Positions 8,871-17,150 of a stretch of 64,000 bases of DNA are shown in pieces; position 1 is the first letter of the stretch; the number at the start of each line of letters is the position of its first letter. The translations under genes were made by a program, and so were the position numbers. The stretch is taken from positions 1,658,528-1,722,527 of the forward strand of contig NZ_JBHSJF010000006.1 in the NCBI RefSeq assembly GCF_042652085.1, written 5' to 3'. The notes under the pieces were generated by a model, which saw only the letters and a list, made by a program, of their open reading frames with translations, did no database searches and had not been told where the DNA came from. Source of the DNA: Flaviflagellibacter deserti (GTDB lineage: Bacteria; Pseudomonadota; Alphaproteobacteria; Rhizobiales; Methylopilaceae).

Positions 8871-10130
8871 GTGGCGGCGACCGAAACACATCAGGCGATC
8901 GAGGCGGTCTTCCGGATCGAGCGGGCGAGGCTCATCGGCGGCCTGACTCGCGTCGTACGCGATCTAGATCGGGCGGAGGAGCTGGCGCAGGACGCCCTCC
9001 TGATGGCCCTCTCCGAATGGCCGAAGACCGGCGTTCCCCTAAACCCCGGCGCCTGGTTGATGGCTGCCGCCAAGCGCCGGGCCATCGACGGGCTGCGCCG
9101 CGACAAGATGCTCGCGCGAAAGCATTCCCAGATCGCCCAAGAACTCGACGAGGAGATCGATCCGGTCGGGGACATCGAGGCCGCCATGGACGACGATGTG
9201 GGCGACGAGCTTCTGAGTCTCATCTTCACCGCCTGCCATCCGATCCTGTCGGCGGAGGCGCGCGCGGCCCTCACTCTGCGCCTGATCGGCGGGCTGACCA
9301 CGGAAGAGATCGCCCGTGCCTTTCTGTCGGCCGAGCCGACCATCGCCCAGCGCATCGTCCGGGCGAAGAAGACGATCGGCAACGCCGGACTGACCTTCGA
9401 GGTGCCACGTGGCAAGGAGCGGAAGCAGCGCCTCGCTTCGGTGCTGGAGGTCGTTTATCTGATTTTCAACGAGGGTTATGCGGCCACGGCCGGCGAGGAC
9501 CTGATCCGCCCGGCATTGTGCGCCGAGGCCCAGCGCCTGGGCCGGATCCTTGCCGGGCTGGCGCGCGACGAGCCCGAGGTCTTCGGTCTCCTTGCGCTGA
9601 TGGAAATCCAGGCCTCGCGGCTGGCCGCCCGCACGGCGGCGGACGGCTCTTTCGTGTCACTGACCGAGCAGAACCGTGCCCGCTGGGACCAGTTCCTGAT
9701 CCGCCGCGGGCTCGCCGCCCTGGAACGTGCCGAAGCGCTGGGAGGGGCCAAGGGCCCATATACGCTACAGGCGGCGCTCGCCGCCTGTCATGCGAGGGCG
9801 CGCAAGGTGGAGGATACGGACTGGAACAAGATCGCGGTGCTTTACGACACGCTGCGCGAGGCGATGCCATCGCCTATCGTCGATCTGAACCGGGCAGTCG
9901 CCTACAGCATGGCCTTCGGTCCGGAGGCCGGACTTAAGCTCGTCGACGAGATCGCCGGGGTCGCGGCCTTGCGGAACTACGCGCCCCTGCCCGCCGCCAA
10001 GGGAGATTTCCTGTTCCGGGCCGGCCGGCTGGCGGAAGCCAGGGGCCAATTCGAACGTGCGGCGGAGCTTACCCGCAACGACCGCGAGAAGGCCTTCCTT
10101 CTCGAAAGGGCGGAAGCCTGTGGCAGCTAG
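8871..10130 (+). CDS. ECF sigma factor, ECF42 type with long C-terminal extension
   Basis: This 419-aa sigma factor has region 2 (about residues 15-80), region 4 (about 120-175, with LRLIGGLTTEEIARAFL) and a C-terminal extension of roughly 220 residues with TPR-like helices. That build and the adjacent DGPF gene mark ECF42, a class without a classical anti-sigma factor in which the extension regulates activity. The start is GTG at 8871. It ends in a CTAG shared with the stop of the convergent diguanylate cyclase gene. Confidence 0.9.
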   Translation: MAATETHQAIEAVFRIERARLIGGLTRVVRDLDRAEELAQDALLMALSEWPKTGVPLNPGAWLMAAAKRRAIDGLRRDKMLARKHSQIAQELDEEIDPVGDIEAAMDDDVGDELLSLIFTACHPILSAEARAALTLRLIGGLTTEEIARAFLSAEPTIAQRIVRAKKTIGNAGLTFEVPRGKERKQRLASVLEVVYLIFNEGYAATAGEDLIRPALCAEAQRLGRILAGLARDEPEVFGLLALMEIQASRLAARTAADGSFVSLTEQNRARWDQFLIRRGLAALERAEALGGAKGPYTLQAALAACHARARKVEDTDWNKIAVLYDTLREAMPSPIVDLNRAVAYSMAFGPEAGLKLVDEIAGVAALRNYAPLPAAKGDFLFRAGRLAEARGQFERAAELTRNDREKAFLLERAEACGS

Positions 10131-11923
10131 ACGACCATGCGGAGCGCGTGGGACGGGCAATAGAGGGCAAAGCGGTTCCGCCCTTCCCGTTTGGCGGCAT
10201 AAAGAGCGGCGTCGGCCCGTTCGGCCGCTTTCGGCAGTTCGTCCTCGGCCGTGACGAGATAGCCGCCGATGCTCGCGGTCAACGACAGGGTGCCGCCGTC
10301 ATGAATCGGCAGCGAGGCCTGACGGAAAGCGTTGAGCAGGCGCTCGGCCATCGTCTCCAGCGACTTCGCATTGCAGTCGGCAAGCAGCACTATGAACTCG
10401 TCGCCACCCCAGCGCGCGCAGATGTCGTAACTCGACAGCGCCGAAGAAATCCGACGGGAGAATTCAAGCAGGACACGATCGCCGATTTCGTGGCCGAGAC
10501 TGTCGTTGATCGTCTTGAAATGATCGACGTCGATCAGGAGCAGACCCAGATGGCGGCCGCGGCGCAGGCGCCGCTTCTTCTCCTGGCCGAACCGGCGGAT
10601 GAAGCCGCGGCGGTTGGAAATCTCGGTCAGCGGGTCGAGCGAGGCGAGATGTTCGAGTTTCTCGGTGCGCTCGCAGACGAGCTTTTCGAGAACGCCCGTC
10701 TGGGTACCGATTGATTCCGCAAGGTCGCCGAAGGCTCGCGATAGACGCCCGATCTCGTCGGGGCTGTCGTCACGGATCGGATTTGAGAAATCGCCCGCCT
10801 GCATGAAGCGGATTCCGCGCTCGACCCGCTCCAGGCGGTCGAGGACGCTGCGGCGGAACAGCAGGGATAAGAGCGCCACGACGCCGATGAGGATCGCGGC
10901 GAGAAGCAGCGCGATCGGCGCGAACATCCGCCAGTCGACGATCTCGTCGATGTCCATAAGCGTGACGTTGAACCAGCCGAGGCGGTCGAGATAGCCGACG
11001 CCAACGAGATAATCGTGCCCGCCGATGCGCAGATAGCTCGATTTCACGAGCGCGCGGCCGTCGGCGACGTCCTGCATCATGCCGGACAGCGCATTCCGGC
11101 CCTCGTCGTCGTCGATCAGCCCGTAGATCGTCTTCTTGGCCTTGATGTCCTTGGTCAGGCTGTGGAAGTCGACGAAGCGGGGATCGCGGTGGGCCTGCAC
11201 GGCGCCGGCGCGATCGACGAACATGCTCTGGACGCCGTTCTGCGGAAAGTCGACGACCTCGCGAATGAACCAGCTGAGATCGACGCCGGTGCCGATGATG
11301 CCAAGGACCCGGCCGCCCTCGCTGATGATGCAATTGATCCAGACCTTGGTGACGTTCAGGTTGTCGTCGCGGTCCACGTTCAGATGGCAGCCGGAACCAT
11401 ATCCCGCCGTCTTGAAGTACCAGCCGTCGCGCGGATTGTCGGCTGAGACCGTGTAGCGCTTCTGGTTGCCGAGATAGGTCGCGTCCTTGTCATTGAAATA
11501 ATAGTCACCGGTCGAGCCGATGACCGCGAAATAGCTTTTGTCGCGGAATGATATCCGGAAGTGCTCCAGCTCCGCGACGCCACGGTTCTCCGCCGAGATC
11601 GACGACGGGTTCTTGGCCCATTCCACGATGGTCGGCGAGCGGGCCAGGGTTTCGGCCAGCGAAACTTCCCGCATGAGGGATTCGAGGCCGCGATAGCGAT
11701 CGAAGAGGATCTGGTTCTCGGCGAACAGAGTACCGATCTTCACCACGGTCGTGTTGACGATCCAGACGAAAGCGAACGCCGCCGGCACTGCGACCAACGT
11801 CATGGCCACAATCGTCAGAATGATCACACGCGCCCTGAGACTCGCCGCGAAAGCGAGCCCGCTGCCGCCGATGGCCATCGCAGCCCCCTGCCCGAGACCC
11901 AGCCCCCTGAGCATATCGAACAT
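10127..11923 (-). CDS. Membrane diguanylate cyclase with double-Cache sensor, HAMP and GGDEF
   Basis: This 598-aa protein should make cyclic di-GMP from GTP in response to a periplasmic signal. Domains in order are TM helix about 33-57, a large periplasmic Cache-like sensor about 60-330, TM helix about 334-356, HAMP about 357-410, and GGDEF about 425-590. The active-site motif GGDEF is intact at 506-510. The upstream RxxD inhibitory site is absent (SSYD in that place), so product inhibition through that site is unlikely. It is monocistronic and convergent with the ECF42 gene. The ligand is not known. Confidence 0.92.
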   Translation of the reverse strand: MFDMLRGLGLGQGAAMAIGGSGLAFAASLRARVIILTIVAMTLVAVPAAFAFVWIVNTTVVKIGTLFAENQILFDRYRGLESLMREVSLAETLARSPTIVEWAKNPSSISAENRGVAELEHFRISFRDKSYFAVIGSTGDYYFNDKDATYLGNQKRYTVSADNPRDGWYFKTAGYGSGCHLNVDRDDNLNVTKVWINCIISEGGRVLGIIGTGVDLSWFIREVVDFPQNGVQSMFVDRAGAVQAHRDPRFVDFHSLTKDIKAKKTIYGLIDDDEGRNALSGMMQDVADGRALVKSSYLRIGGHDYLVGVGYLDRLGWFNVTLMDIDEIVDWRMFAPIALLLAAILIGVVALLSLLFRRSVLDRLERVERGIRFMQAGDFSNPIRDDSPDEIGRLSRAFGDLAESIGTQTGVLEKLVCERTEKLEHLASLDPLTEISNRRGFIRRFGQEKKRRLRRGRHLGLLLIDVDHFKTINDSLGHEIGDRVLLEFSRRISSALSSYDICARWGGDEFIVLLADCNAKSLETMAERLLNAFRQASLPIHDGGTLSLTASIGGYLVTAEDELPKAAERADAALYAAKREGRNRFALYCPSHALRMVV

Positions 11924-12059
11924 AGCGAGCTAAACCGTGAGTCGTTGACGTTTCGTGCACGGGGAAAACTGAATTCTGCATTCACTTTCCAGCGCGGAAG
12001 GCTAAGCTCCTCTTGGAAAGCAACGCGGAGACTGACCGCACAGCATGCCTGGTATTCCA

Positions 12060-12084
12060 GGAACCCCTACGGAAACAAGACGTT
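12060..12084 (+). promoter_or_regulatory. EcfG-type general-stress promoter for csbD
   Basis: GGAAC (12060-12064), 16 bases, then CGTT (12081-12084) is a perfect match to the alphaproteobacterial EcfG consensus GGAAC-N16/17-CGTT. It lies 27 bases before the CsbD start codon. Transcription should begin near 12091, leaving a short leader with a strong AGGAGGT ribosome site. Confidence 0.75.
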
Positions 12085-12111
12085 GCTTCAAAAGAGAACG
12101 AGGAGGTCCGC

Positions 12112-12345
12112 ATGGATTGGGACATGGTCCAAGGCCGTTGGAAGCAGTTCAAAGGCAATGCCAAGGAAACCTGGGGCAAGCTGACGGACGACGATCTCGA
12201 TGTGCTCGAAGGCAGGCGGGATCGGCTCGTCGGCAAGATCCAGGAACGATACGGCTGTGCGAGGGAGCAGGCCGAGAAGGAGGTCGACACCTGGTCGCGG
12301 CGGCTCCACGTCCGCTACGAGGAACCCGGGCCGCAGCCTCACTAG
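12112..12345 (+). CDS. CsbD-family stress protein
   Basis: This 77-aa hydrophilic protein carries the CsbD signature (GRWKQFKGNAKETWGKLTDDDL, split as GRWKQFKGNAKE and TWGKLTDDDL here). The family is induced by general stress in many bacteria; its molecular role is unknown. The ATG at 12112 has AGGAGGT four bases upstream and a perfect EcfG-type promoter just before that. It overlaps the convergent transglutaminase gene by four bases. Confidence 0.93.
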   Translation: MDWDMVQGRWKQFKGNAKETWGKLTDDDLDVLEGRRDRLVGKIQERYGCAREQAEKEVDTWSRRLHVRYEEPGPQPH

Positions 12346-13160
12346 GCCGCGTCGTCCAGCACCTCGTCGGTGATCACCTCGAACTTCACTAGATTCGAGG
12401 GTCCGAAGATCGTCGATAGCGCACAATCGGTCGCGTCGCGGCCCCGAGCCATGACGATGCGGCCGATGCGCGGTTTGTTGTGGCGTGCGTCGAACGTGTA
12501 CCAGCGTCCGCCGAGGAAGACCTCGAACCAGGCCGAGAAATCCATCGGCGCCGGGTCTTTCGGAACGCCGATATCCCCGAGATAGCCGGTCGCGTAACGC
12601 GCAGGGATGTTCATGCAGCGGCAGAGCGTGACGGCCAAGTGCGCGAAATCGCGGCAAACGCCGATCTGCTCGTTATAGCCGTTCCACGCCGTGCGCGTGG
12701 CGCAGGCGTCCTTGTAGTTGAACTTGATGCGGGTGTGGACGTAGTCGACGATCGCCTGCACACGCGGCCAGCCCGGCGGCGTATTCCCGAACAGGTTCCA
12801 GGCGATGTTCAGCAAGTGCTCGGTGTCGCAGTAGCGGCTGCCGAGCAGGTAGACGAGCACCTCGTCGGGAAGATCCTCGACGCGGTGCTGCTCGGCATCC
12901 GGCGCGTATTCGTCAAGTTCGCCGGAATCGTGGATCAGAAAGTCGGTCCTGATTTCGAAGCGGCCGGCGGGCGCCAGAACGCGGGTGCAGATATTGCCGA
13001 AACTGTCGCGATAATCGGCGGCGTTCACCTGCGGGCTGTAGGAGAAATGCTGTGGCGACAGGAGATCCTTCAGCCGGGTTGGGTGGACGCTCAGCATCAA
13101 GAGCATGGGCGTCGGCTGGGGGTGCTCGAAGGCGATGTCGAACCCGCAGCGTATTTTCAT
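12342..13160 (-). CDS. Transglutaminase-like protein, cysteine-protease fold
   Basis: This 272-aa protein has the transglutaminase-like fold, with the nucleophile Cys169 in GVCRDFAHLA and Asp224 in FDARHN. The catalytic histidine normally found before AWxE appears as serine (MDFSAWFEV, Ser209), so activity may be altered or another histidine may serve. I believe related rhizobial proteins share this form but cannot check. It follows a paralogue on the same strand after 114 bases and has its own EcfG-type promoter in that gap. Its substrate is unknown. Confidence 0.85.
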   Translation of the reverse strand: MKIRCGFDIAFEHPQPTPMLLMLSVHPTRLKDLLSPQHFSYSPQVNAADYRDSFGNICTRVLAPAGRFEIRTDFLIHDSGELDEYAPDAEQHRVEDLPDEVLVYLLGSRYCDTEHLLNIAWNLFGNTPPGWPRVQAIVDYVHTRIKFNYKDACATRTAWNGYNEQIGVCRDFAHLAVTLCRCMNIPARYATGYLGDIGVPKDPAPMDFSAWFEVFLGGRWYTFDARHNKPRIGRIVMARGRDATDCALSTIFGPSNLVKFEVITDEVLDDAA

Positions 13161-13250
13161 CTAGGCCTCTCTGAGATCCACTGCCCGATCCTTGCGGCCG
13201 GACATTCCGGTAGAAGCAAGACGGGTGCCGAAGCGATCGGCAGTTCTGAG

Positions 13251-13275
13251 AACGCGGTTGGCCGTTAGGCGTTCC
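13251..13275 (-). promoter_or_regulatory. EcfG-type general-stress promoter for the transglutaminase gene
   Basis: On the minus strand GGAAC (13275-13271), 16 bases, then CGTT (13254-13251) matches the EcfG consensus perfectly. It overlaps the last base of the upstream gene's stop codon and lies 90 bases before the start at 13160. The downstream transglutaminase gene can therefore be expressed apart from its neighbour. Confidence 0.72.
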
Positions 13276-14174
13276 TATTCAGCGGCGTAGCTCGTCTCGC
13301 TTTCGTCACTGACGTCTCGCACCTCGACCTCGACGGTCATTCCAAGGCTGTCGGAACGCGAGCCGACCCAGGTGCCGTAGAGCGGAACCGCCTGCCGCGG
13401 ATCGCGCGCGACCGCAACCCGGATCAGATCGCGATTGCCGATGATACCGTTGGTGGGATCGAACTCGACCCAGCCGGCACCTGGCAGATAGATCTGAACC
13501 CAAGCATGGGTATTGCCGCCGCCGAAACGGCCGCCCTCGACCGGCGAATAGAGGTAGCCGGAGACGAAGCGCGCGGCGAGACCGAGCGCCCTCACCGCCT
13601 CCATCATCAGCACCGCGAAGTCCCGGCAGGTGCCTCTTCCGCTCGTCAGCGTGGTGATCGGATCCTGCGAACCTAGCTCATAGCGATGGACGTAGGTGAA
13701 ACTCTCCTTGATGGCGTGGGTGATCGTCATCAGGAGTTCGCCGGTCGGCGTCTCGGCGTCGCGGTCGAGGAACTGGCGGACCCAGTGATCGACCTCGTGG
13801 TCCGGATCGAAATAATGCCGCTCGATCGACCTCGCGAGATCGGGCATCTCCTCCGGGCCGTAGGTGAAGGGATAGGTCCGGGCGTAGGTCTCCATTCGAA
13901 AGTCGGGCGTGTTCTGCGGCAGATGCTCGAGCCGGACATTGCTCTCGAAACGCAATTGATCTGAGTGCTCGCCGAACCGGGCGATGGCCACACAATTACC
14001 GAACGTGTCGTGGATCCAGCGCAGGTCGACCGGCTTCGGATCGATGTCGACCCGGATGTCGAGCAGGCGCTGGTCGTAGCTCTCCATCGGCCGGAACATC
14101 ATGCGATGCTCGCCAAACGCCACCGGATGACGGTAGCGATAGGTCGTGACGTGCCGGACGGTCAGTTCAGGCAT
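13275..14174 (-). CDS. Transglutaminase-like protein with complete Cys-His-Asp triad
   Basis: This 299-aa protein has an N-terminal Bact_transglu_N-like domain (starting LTVRHVTTYRYRHPV) followed by a transglutaminase core. The catalytic triad is complete: Cys183 in GRGTCRDFA, His223 in NTHAWVQIY and Asp239 in FDPTN. The start at 14174 was chosen over an opening 17 codons upstream because it begins the conserved domain. It is the upstream partner of the 12342-13160 paralogue. These proteins are likely amidases or proteases rather than cross-linking enzymes, which is an inference from the family. Confidence 0.9.
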   Translation of the reverse strand: MPELTVRHVTTYRYRHPVAFGEHRMMFRPMESYDQRLLDIRVDIDPKPVDLRWIHDTFGNCVAIARFGEHSDQLRFESNVRLEHLPQNTPDFRMETYARTYPFTYGPEEMPDLARSIERHYFDPDHEVDHWVRQFLDRDAETPTGELLMTITHAIKESFTYVHRYELGSQDPITTLTSGRGTCRDFAVLMMEAVRALGLAARFVSGYLYSPVEGGRFGGGNTHAWVQIYLPGAGWVEFDPTNGIIGNRDLIRVAVARDPRQAVPLYGTWVGSRSDSLGMTVEVEVRDVSDESETSYAAE

Positions 14175-14286
14175 TTGCCCAGTCTTGTCTTGGAAACGCT
14201 CCAAGATACGGCAAAGGCGGCGCAACCGCGAATCGTAGGCCGCGGAACCGGTTAACGCGACGCCGGAAAAAAATTTCCATGACGTC

Positions 14287-14315
14287 GGGATTAAAGTTTT
14301 ACGTCGCTACGTATA
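14287..14315 (+). promoter_or_regulatory. Possible autoregulatory ECF promoter
   Basis: GGGATT (14287-14292) and CGTATA (14310-14315) are separated by 17 bases just before the ECF sigma gene. The spacing and CGT core are typical of ECF promoters. If correct, transcription starts within a few bases of the ATG at 14323, giving a leaderless or nearly leaderless message; no ribosome site is seen there. This is a tentative call. Confidence 0.4.
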
Positions 14316-14322
14316 CGGACCA

Positions 14323-14856
14323 ATGGGGAAAGATCAGACCTTCGATGTCGCCGGCGAACTGGGAGCGCTCAAGCGCTATGCCTGGTCGCTGACGCGTGAC
14401 GAGCACGAGGCAGAAGACCTCGTTCACGACACGCTGGTGCGCGCCTATGAGGGCCGAGCGAGCTTCAAGGCCGATGGCGACCTGAAGACCTGGCTGTTCT
14501 CGGTCCTGCACAACACCTTCATTTCCAAGATCCGCAGTCGCCGGGCCTACGATGCGCGGATCGGCCATGTGGCCGAACTCGCCGACACGCAGGTCGAGCC
14601 GGAGCAGGAAGCGCGGCTTCGGCTTGCGCAGATCCGCACCGCCTTCACGGCACTGCCGGCCGATCAGCGCGAGGTCCTTCACCTCGTGGCGATCGAAGGC
14701 ATGGCCTACCAGGAGGCTGCTGCCACTCTCTCCATTCCCCTTGGCACGCTGATGTCGCGTCTAGGCCGCGCCCGTGCCGCGCTCCGCGCCCTCGAAAGCG
14801 CCGATGCGAAGGTCGTTCCCCTGCGGCTTGTTGGAGGTAGCGATGACGAGCGTTGA
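14323..14856 (+). CDS. ECF RNA polymerase sigma factor
   Basis: This 177-aa protein has region 2 (about residues 10-75, EHEAEDLVHDTLVRAYE and LKTWLFSVLHNTF) and region 4 (about 105-160, LPADQREVLHLVAIEGMAYQEAAATL). It is a minimal ECF sigma factor. The downstream gene overlaps it by 14 bases and encodes a membrane anti-sigma factor, so the pair responds to an envelope or extracytoplasmic signal. It is not EcfG itself, since no NepR/PhyR genes are nearby. The subgroup cannot be fixed with certainty. Confidence 0.92.
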   Translation: MGKDQTFDVAGELGALKRYAWSLTRDEHEAEDLVHDTLVRAYEGRASFKADGDLKTWLFSVLHNTFISKIRSRRAYDARIGHVAELADTQVEPEQEARLRLAQIRTAFTALPADQREVLHLVAIEGMAYQEAAATLSIPLGTLMSRLGRARAALRALESADAKVVPLRLVGGSDDER

Positions 14857-15583
14857 ACGCGTGGGTGATGCCGAACTTCATGCGTATGTCGACGGTCAGC
14901 TCGATGTCGCGGGCCGGCTCGAGGTCGAGGACCATTTGTCCCGGCATCCGGAACTCGCCGCCCGCGTGATGTCCGACATGCGGGCGCGCGATGCGCTCCG
15001 CCTGGCCTTCACCAACCAGCGTACGGTGGTCGAGCCGCGCAACATCGTGGCCGCCGACCGTCTGTCGAAGGCTCTGAACTTCCGTCGTTTCGCGGTTCCG
15101 CTGCAGCGCCTCGCAGCGGCGGTTGCCATATTCGCGCTCGGATGGAGCGCGCATACCGGCTGGACCGAGTTGAAGAAGCCGTCGGCGCAGACCGTCAGCA
15201 CGCAGTCGTCGAGCTCCGTCACTCCCGCCGCGCATGGCCTCAACCACGTCGCGATGAGCTTCGACCCGGCCAAGCTGGGCCAGGCGCTCGACGTGAAGCT
15301 GCCGCGCGTGCCGGCCGGCTGGAAGGTCGTCGGCGCCGAGATCGTCCAGTCCGGTGGCGGCACCGGGGTGCAGATGACCTTCGAGACGCCCGAGTTCGGC
15401 CGGCTGTCCCTGCTGGCCCGCCATACCCGTGACGTCGGCATCGTGCTGCCGACGATCGCGAAGAACACCGCAGAACCCACCGCTTACTGGCAGCTCGTAT
15501 CCGACACCTACGCGCTGACCGCAGATCTTCCTCGACAGCCGCTGGAATTCGCGGCGCTCGAGCTTTTCCAGACGCTCTACTGA
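14843..15583 (+). CDS. Transmembrane anti-sigma factor
   Basis: This 246-aa protein has an N-terminal anti-sigma domain (DAELHAYVDGQLD, EVEDHLSRHPE) without the HxxxCxxC zinc motif. One membrane helix at about residues 77-93 and a periplasmic domain of about 150 residues follow. It should hold the ECF sigma factor at the membrane until a signal arrives. The ATG at 14843 follows GGAGGT and overlaps the sigma gene, indicating coupled translation. Confidence 0.88.
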   Translation: MTSVERVGDAELHAYVDGQLDVAGRLEVEDHLSRHPELAARVMSDMRARDALRLAFTNQRTVVEPRNIVAADRLSKALNFRRFAVPLQRLAAAVAIFALGWSAHTGWTELKKPSAQTVSTQSSSSVTPAAHGLNHVAMSFDPAKLGQALDVKLPRVPAGWKVVGAEIVQSGGGTGVQMTFETPEFGRLSLLARHTRDVGIVLPTIAKNTAEPTAYWQLVSDTYALTADLPRQPLEFAALELFQTLY

Positions 15584-15651
15584 GCTTCCAAGACCAATAA
15601 GCCGGCCACAGAGCGCGGCATTTCCGCATCCCAAGACTAGGAGAAACGTCC

Positions 15652-16980
15652 GTGAGTGAAAAATCCGATCCCTCTCTGCGCCCGCAGGTGTCCGAAAGCA
15701 CCCGCTGGCTCCAGCTCGTCGTCGGCGTCGTCTGCATGATCGCGACGGCCAACATTCAGTACGCCTGGACCCTCTTCGTTCCTGAAATCCAGCAGACCTT
15801 CGGCTGGGAACGTGCATCGATCCAGATCGCGTTCACGATCTTCGTGCTCGTCCAGACCTGGCTCGCGCCGATCGAAGGCTTTTTCATCGACAAGTTCGGC
15901 CCCCGCCTGATGGTCGCCTTCGGCGCCATCTTCATCGGCGCGGCCTGGATCATCAACTCGCAGGCGACCAGCCTGTTCGGCTTCTATGTCGGCGCCGCCA
16001 TCGGCGGTATCGGCGTGGGCTCGATCTACGCGACCTGCATCAACAACGCGCTCAAGTGGTTCCCGGATCGCCGCGGTCTCGCCGTTGGCCTCACGGCGGG
16101 CGGCTACGGCGCGGGTTCGGCCGCGACCATCCTGCCCATCGCGGCGATGATCGAGTCGTCGGGCTTCCAGGAAACCTTCCTGTTCTTCGGCCTGCTCCAG
16201 GGCGGTCTTGCCTTCGTGGCGGCCTGGTTCCTGCGTTCGCCGGCCAAGTCCGAGGTCAAGACCTCGACCTCGCTCGCCCAGAGCCGTCGTGACTACACGC
16301 TGAAGGAGGCCCTGAACACGAAGCTGTTCTGGCTCATGTTCTTCATGTTCATCTGCGTCGTCACCGGCGGCATGATGGCAGTGGCCCAGCTCGGCGTCAT
16401 CGCGCAGGACCTCGGCGTGAAGGAATTCGAAGTCAACATGTACTTCTTCACGATGGCTGCCCTGCCGCTCGCTCTGATGCTCGACCGCGTCATGAACGGC
16501 ATCTCGCGTCCGCTGTTCGGCTGGATCTCGGACAATATCGGCCGTGAGAAGACCATGGTGATCGCCTTCACGCTCGAAGGCATCGGCATCATCGCGCTCG
16601 GCTATTTCGGCTCGAACCCGTGGGCGTTCCTGCTCCTGTCGGGTCTCGTGTTCCTGGCCTGGGGCGAGGTCTACTCGCTGTTCTCGGCGCTGGCGGGCGA
16701 CGCCTTCGGCACCAAGCACATCGGCAAGATCTACGGCGTGCTCTACACCGCCAAGGGTATCGGCGCGCTGTTCGTTCCGGTCGGCAACCTGCTGATGGAA
16801 GCGACCGGCACCTGGTCGACCGTGCTCTACACCGTCGCCTGTATGGACCTGCTCGCAGCGTTCCTGGCGATCGTAGCGCTCCGTCCGACCCTTGCGGCGC
16901 ATGTCGCAAGGTCGGCCGCCTCGGTGAAGACTACCAAGACCGACGATATCGCCGACGCCTCGGCGGCGCCGGCCCACTGA
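15652..16980 (+). CDS. oxlT: Oxalate/formate antiporter-like MFS transporter (OxlT family)
   Basis: This 442-aa major facilitator protein has 12 predicted membrane helices. It matches the OxlT group throughout, for example IQYAWTLFVPEIQQTFGW, FIDKFGPRLM and ISDNIGREKTM. OxlT exchanges external oxalate for internal formate, generating proton motive force with oxalyl-CoA decarboxylase. No oxalate-degrading enzymes are encoded in this window, so the substrate could differ. The start is GTG at 15652, preceded by AGGAGA. It lies 68 bases after the anti-sigma gene and ends before a strong terminator. Confidence 0.85.
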   Translation: MSEKSDPSLRPQVSESTRWLQLVVGVVCMIATANIQYAWTLFVPEIQQTFGWERASIQIAFTIFVLVQTWLAPIEGFFIDKFGPRLMVAFGAIFIGAAWIINSQATSLFGFYVGAAIGGIGVGSIYATCINNALKWFPDRRGLAVGLTAGGYGAGSAATILPIAAMIESSGFQETFLFFGLLQGGLAFVAAWFLRSPAKSEVKTSTSLAQSRRDYTLKEALNTKLFWLMFFMFICVVTGGMMAVAQLGVIAQDLGVKEFEVNMYFFTMAALPLALMLDRVMNGISRPLFGWISDNIGREKTMVIAFTLEGIGIIALGYFGSNPWAFLLLSGLVFLAWGEVYSLFSALAGDAFGTKHIGKIYGVLYTAKGIGALFVPVGNLLMEATGTWSTVLYTVACMDLLAAFLAIVALRPTLAAHVARSAASVKTTKTDDIADASAAPAH

Positions 16981-17079
16981 TCCTGAGCTTGGGGCCGGCA
17001 TCCGTGCCGGTCCCAGACCTCGCGGTCCTTGTGCCGCGTTTCCTCCCTCGTCTTATCCTCCCCGGACGACGAGTTCCTC

Positions 17080-17116
17080 AAGGCAGGCTTCCCTCGCGGG
17101 AACGCCTGCCTTTTTT
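17080..17116 (+). terminator. Rho-independent terminator after oxlT
   Basis: A long stem (AAGGCAGGC pairing with GCCTGCCTT, extended by TTCCC with GGGAA) is followed by six T. It lies about 100 bases after the antiporter stop codon and just before the acetyltransferase remnant. Confidence 0.88.
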
Positions 17117-17150
17117 CTTTGTTACCGCCTCGGCTAAGGTCCGCGCTGAC

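Noticed and set aside
14244..14270. A further EcfG-type promoter before the ECF sigma gene (GGAAC at 14244)
   Set aside because: No CGTT follows at 16 or 17 bases.
15637..17001. A 454-codon minus-strand frame opposite the oxalate/formate antiporter
   Set aside because: The plus strand encodes an intact 12-helix transporter; the opposing frame is Asp/Glu/Arg/His-rich shadow.
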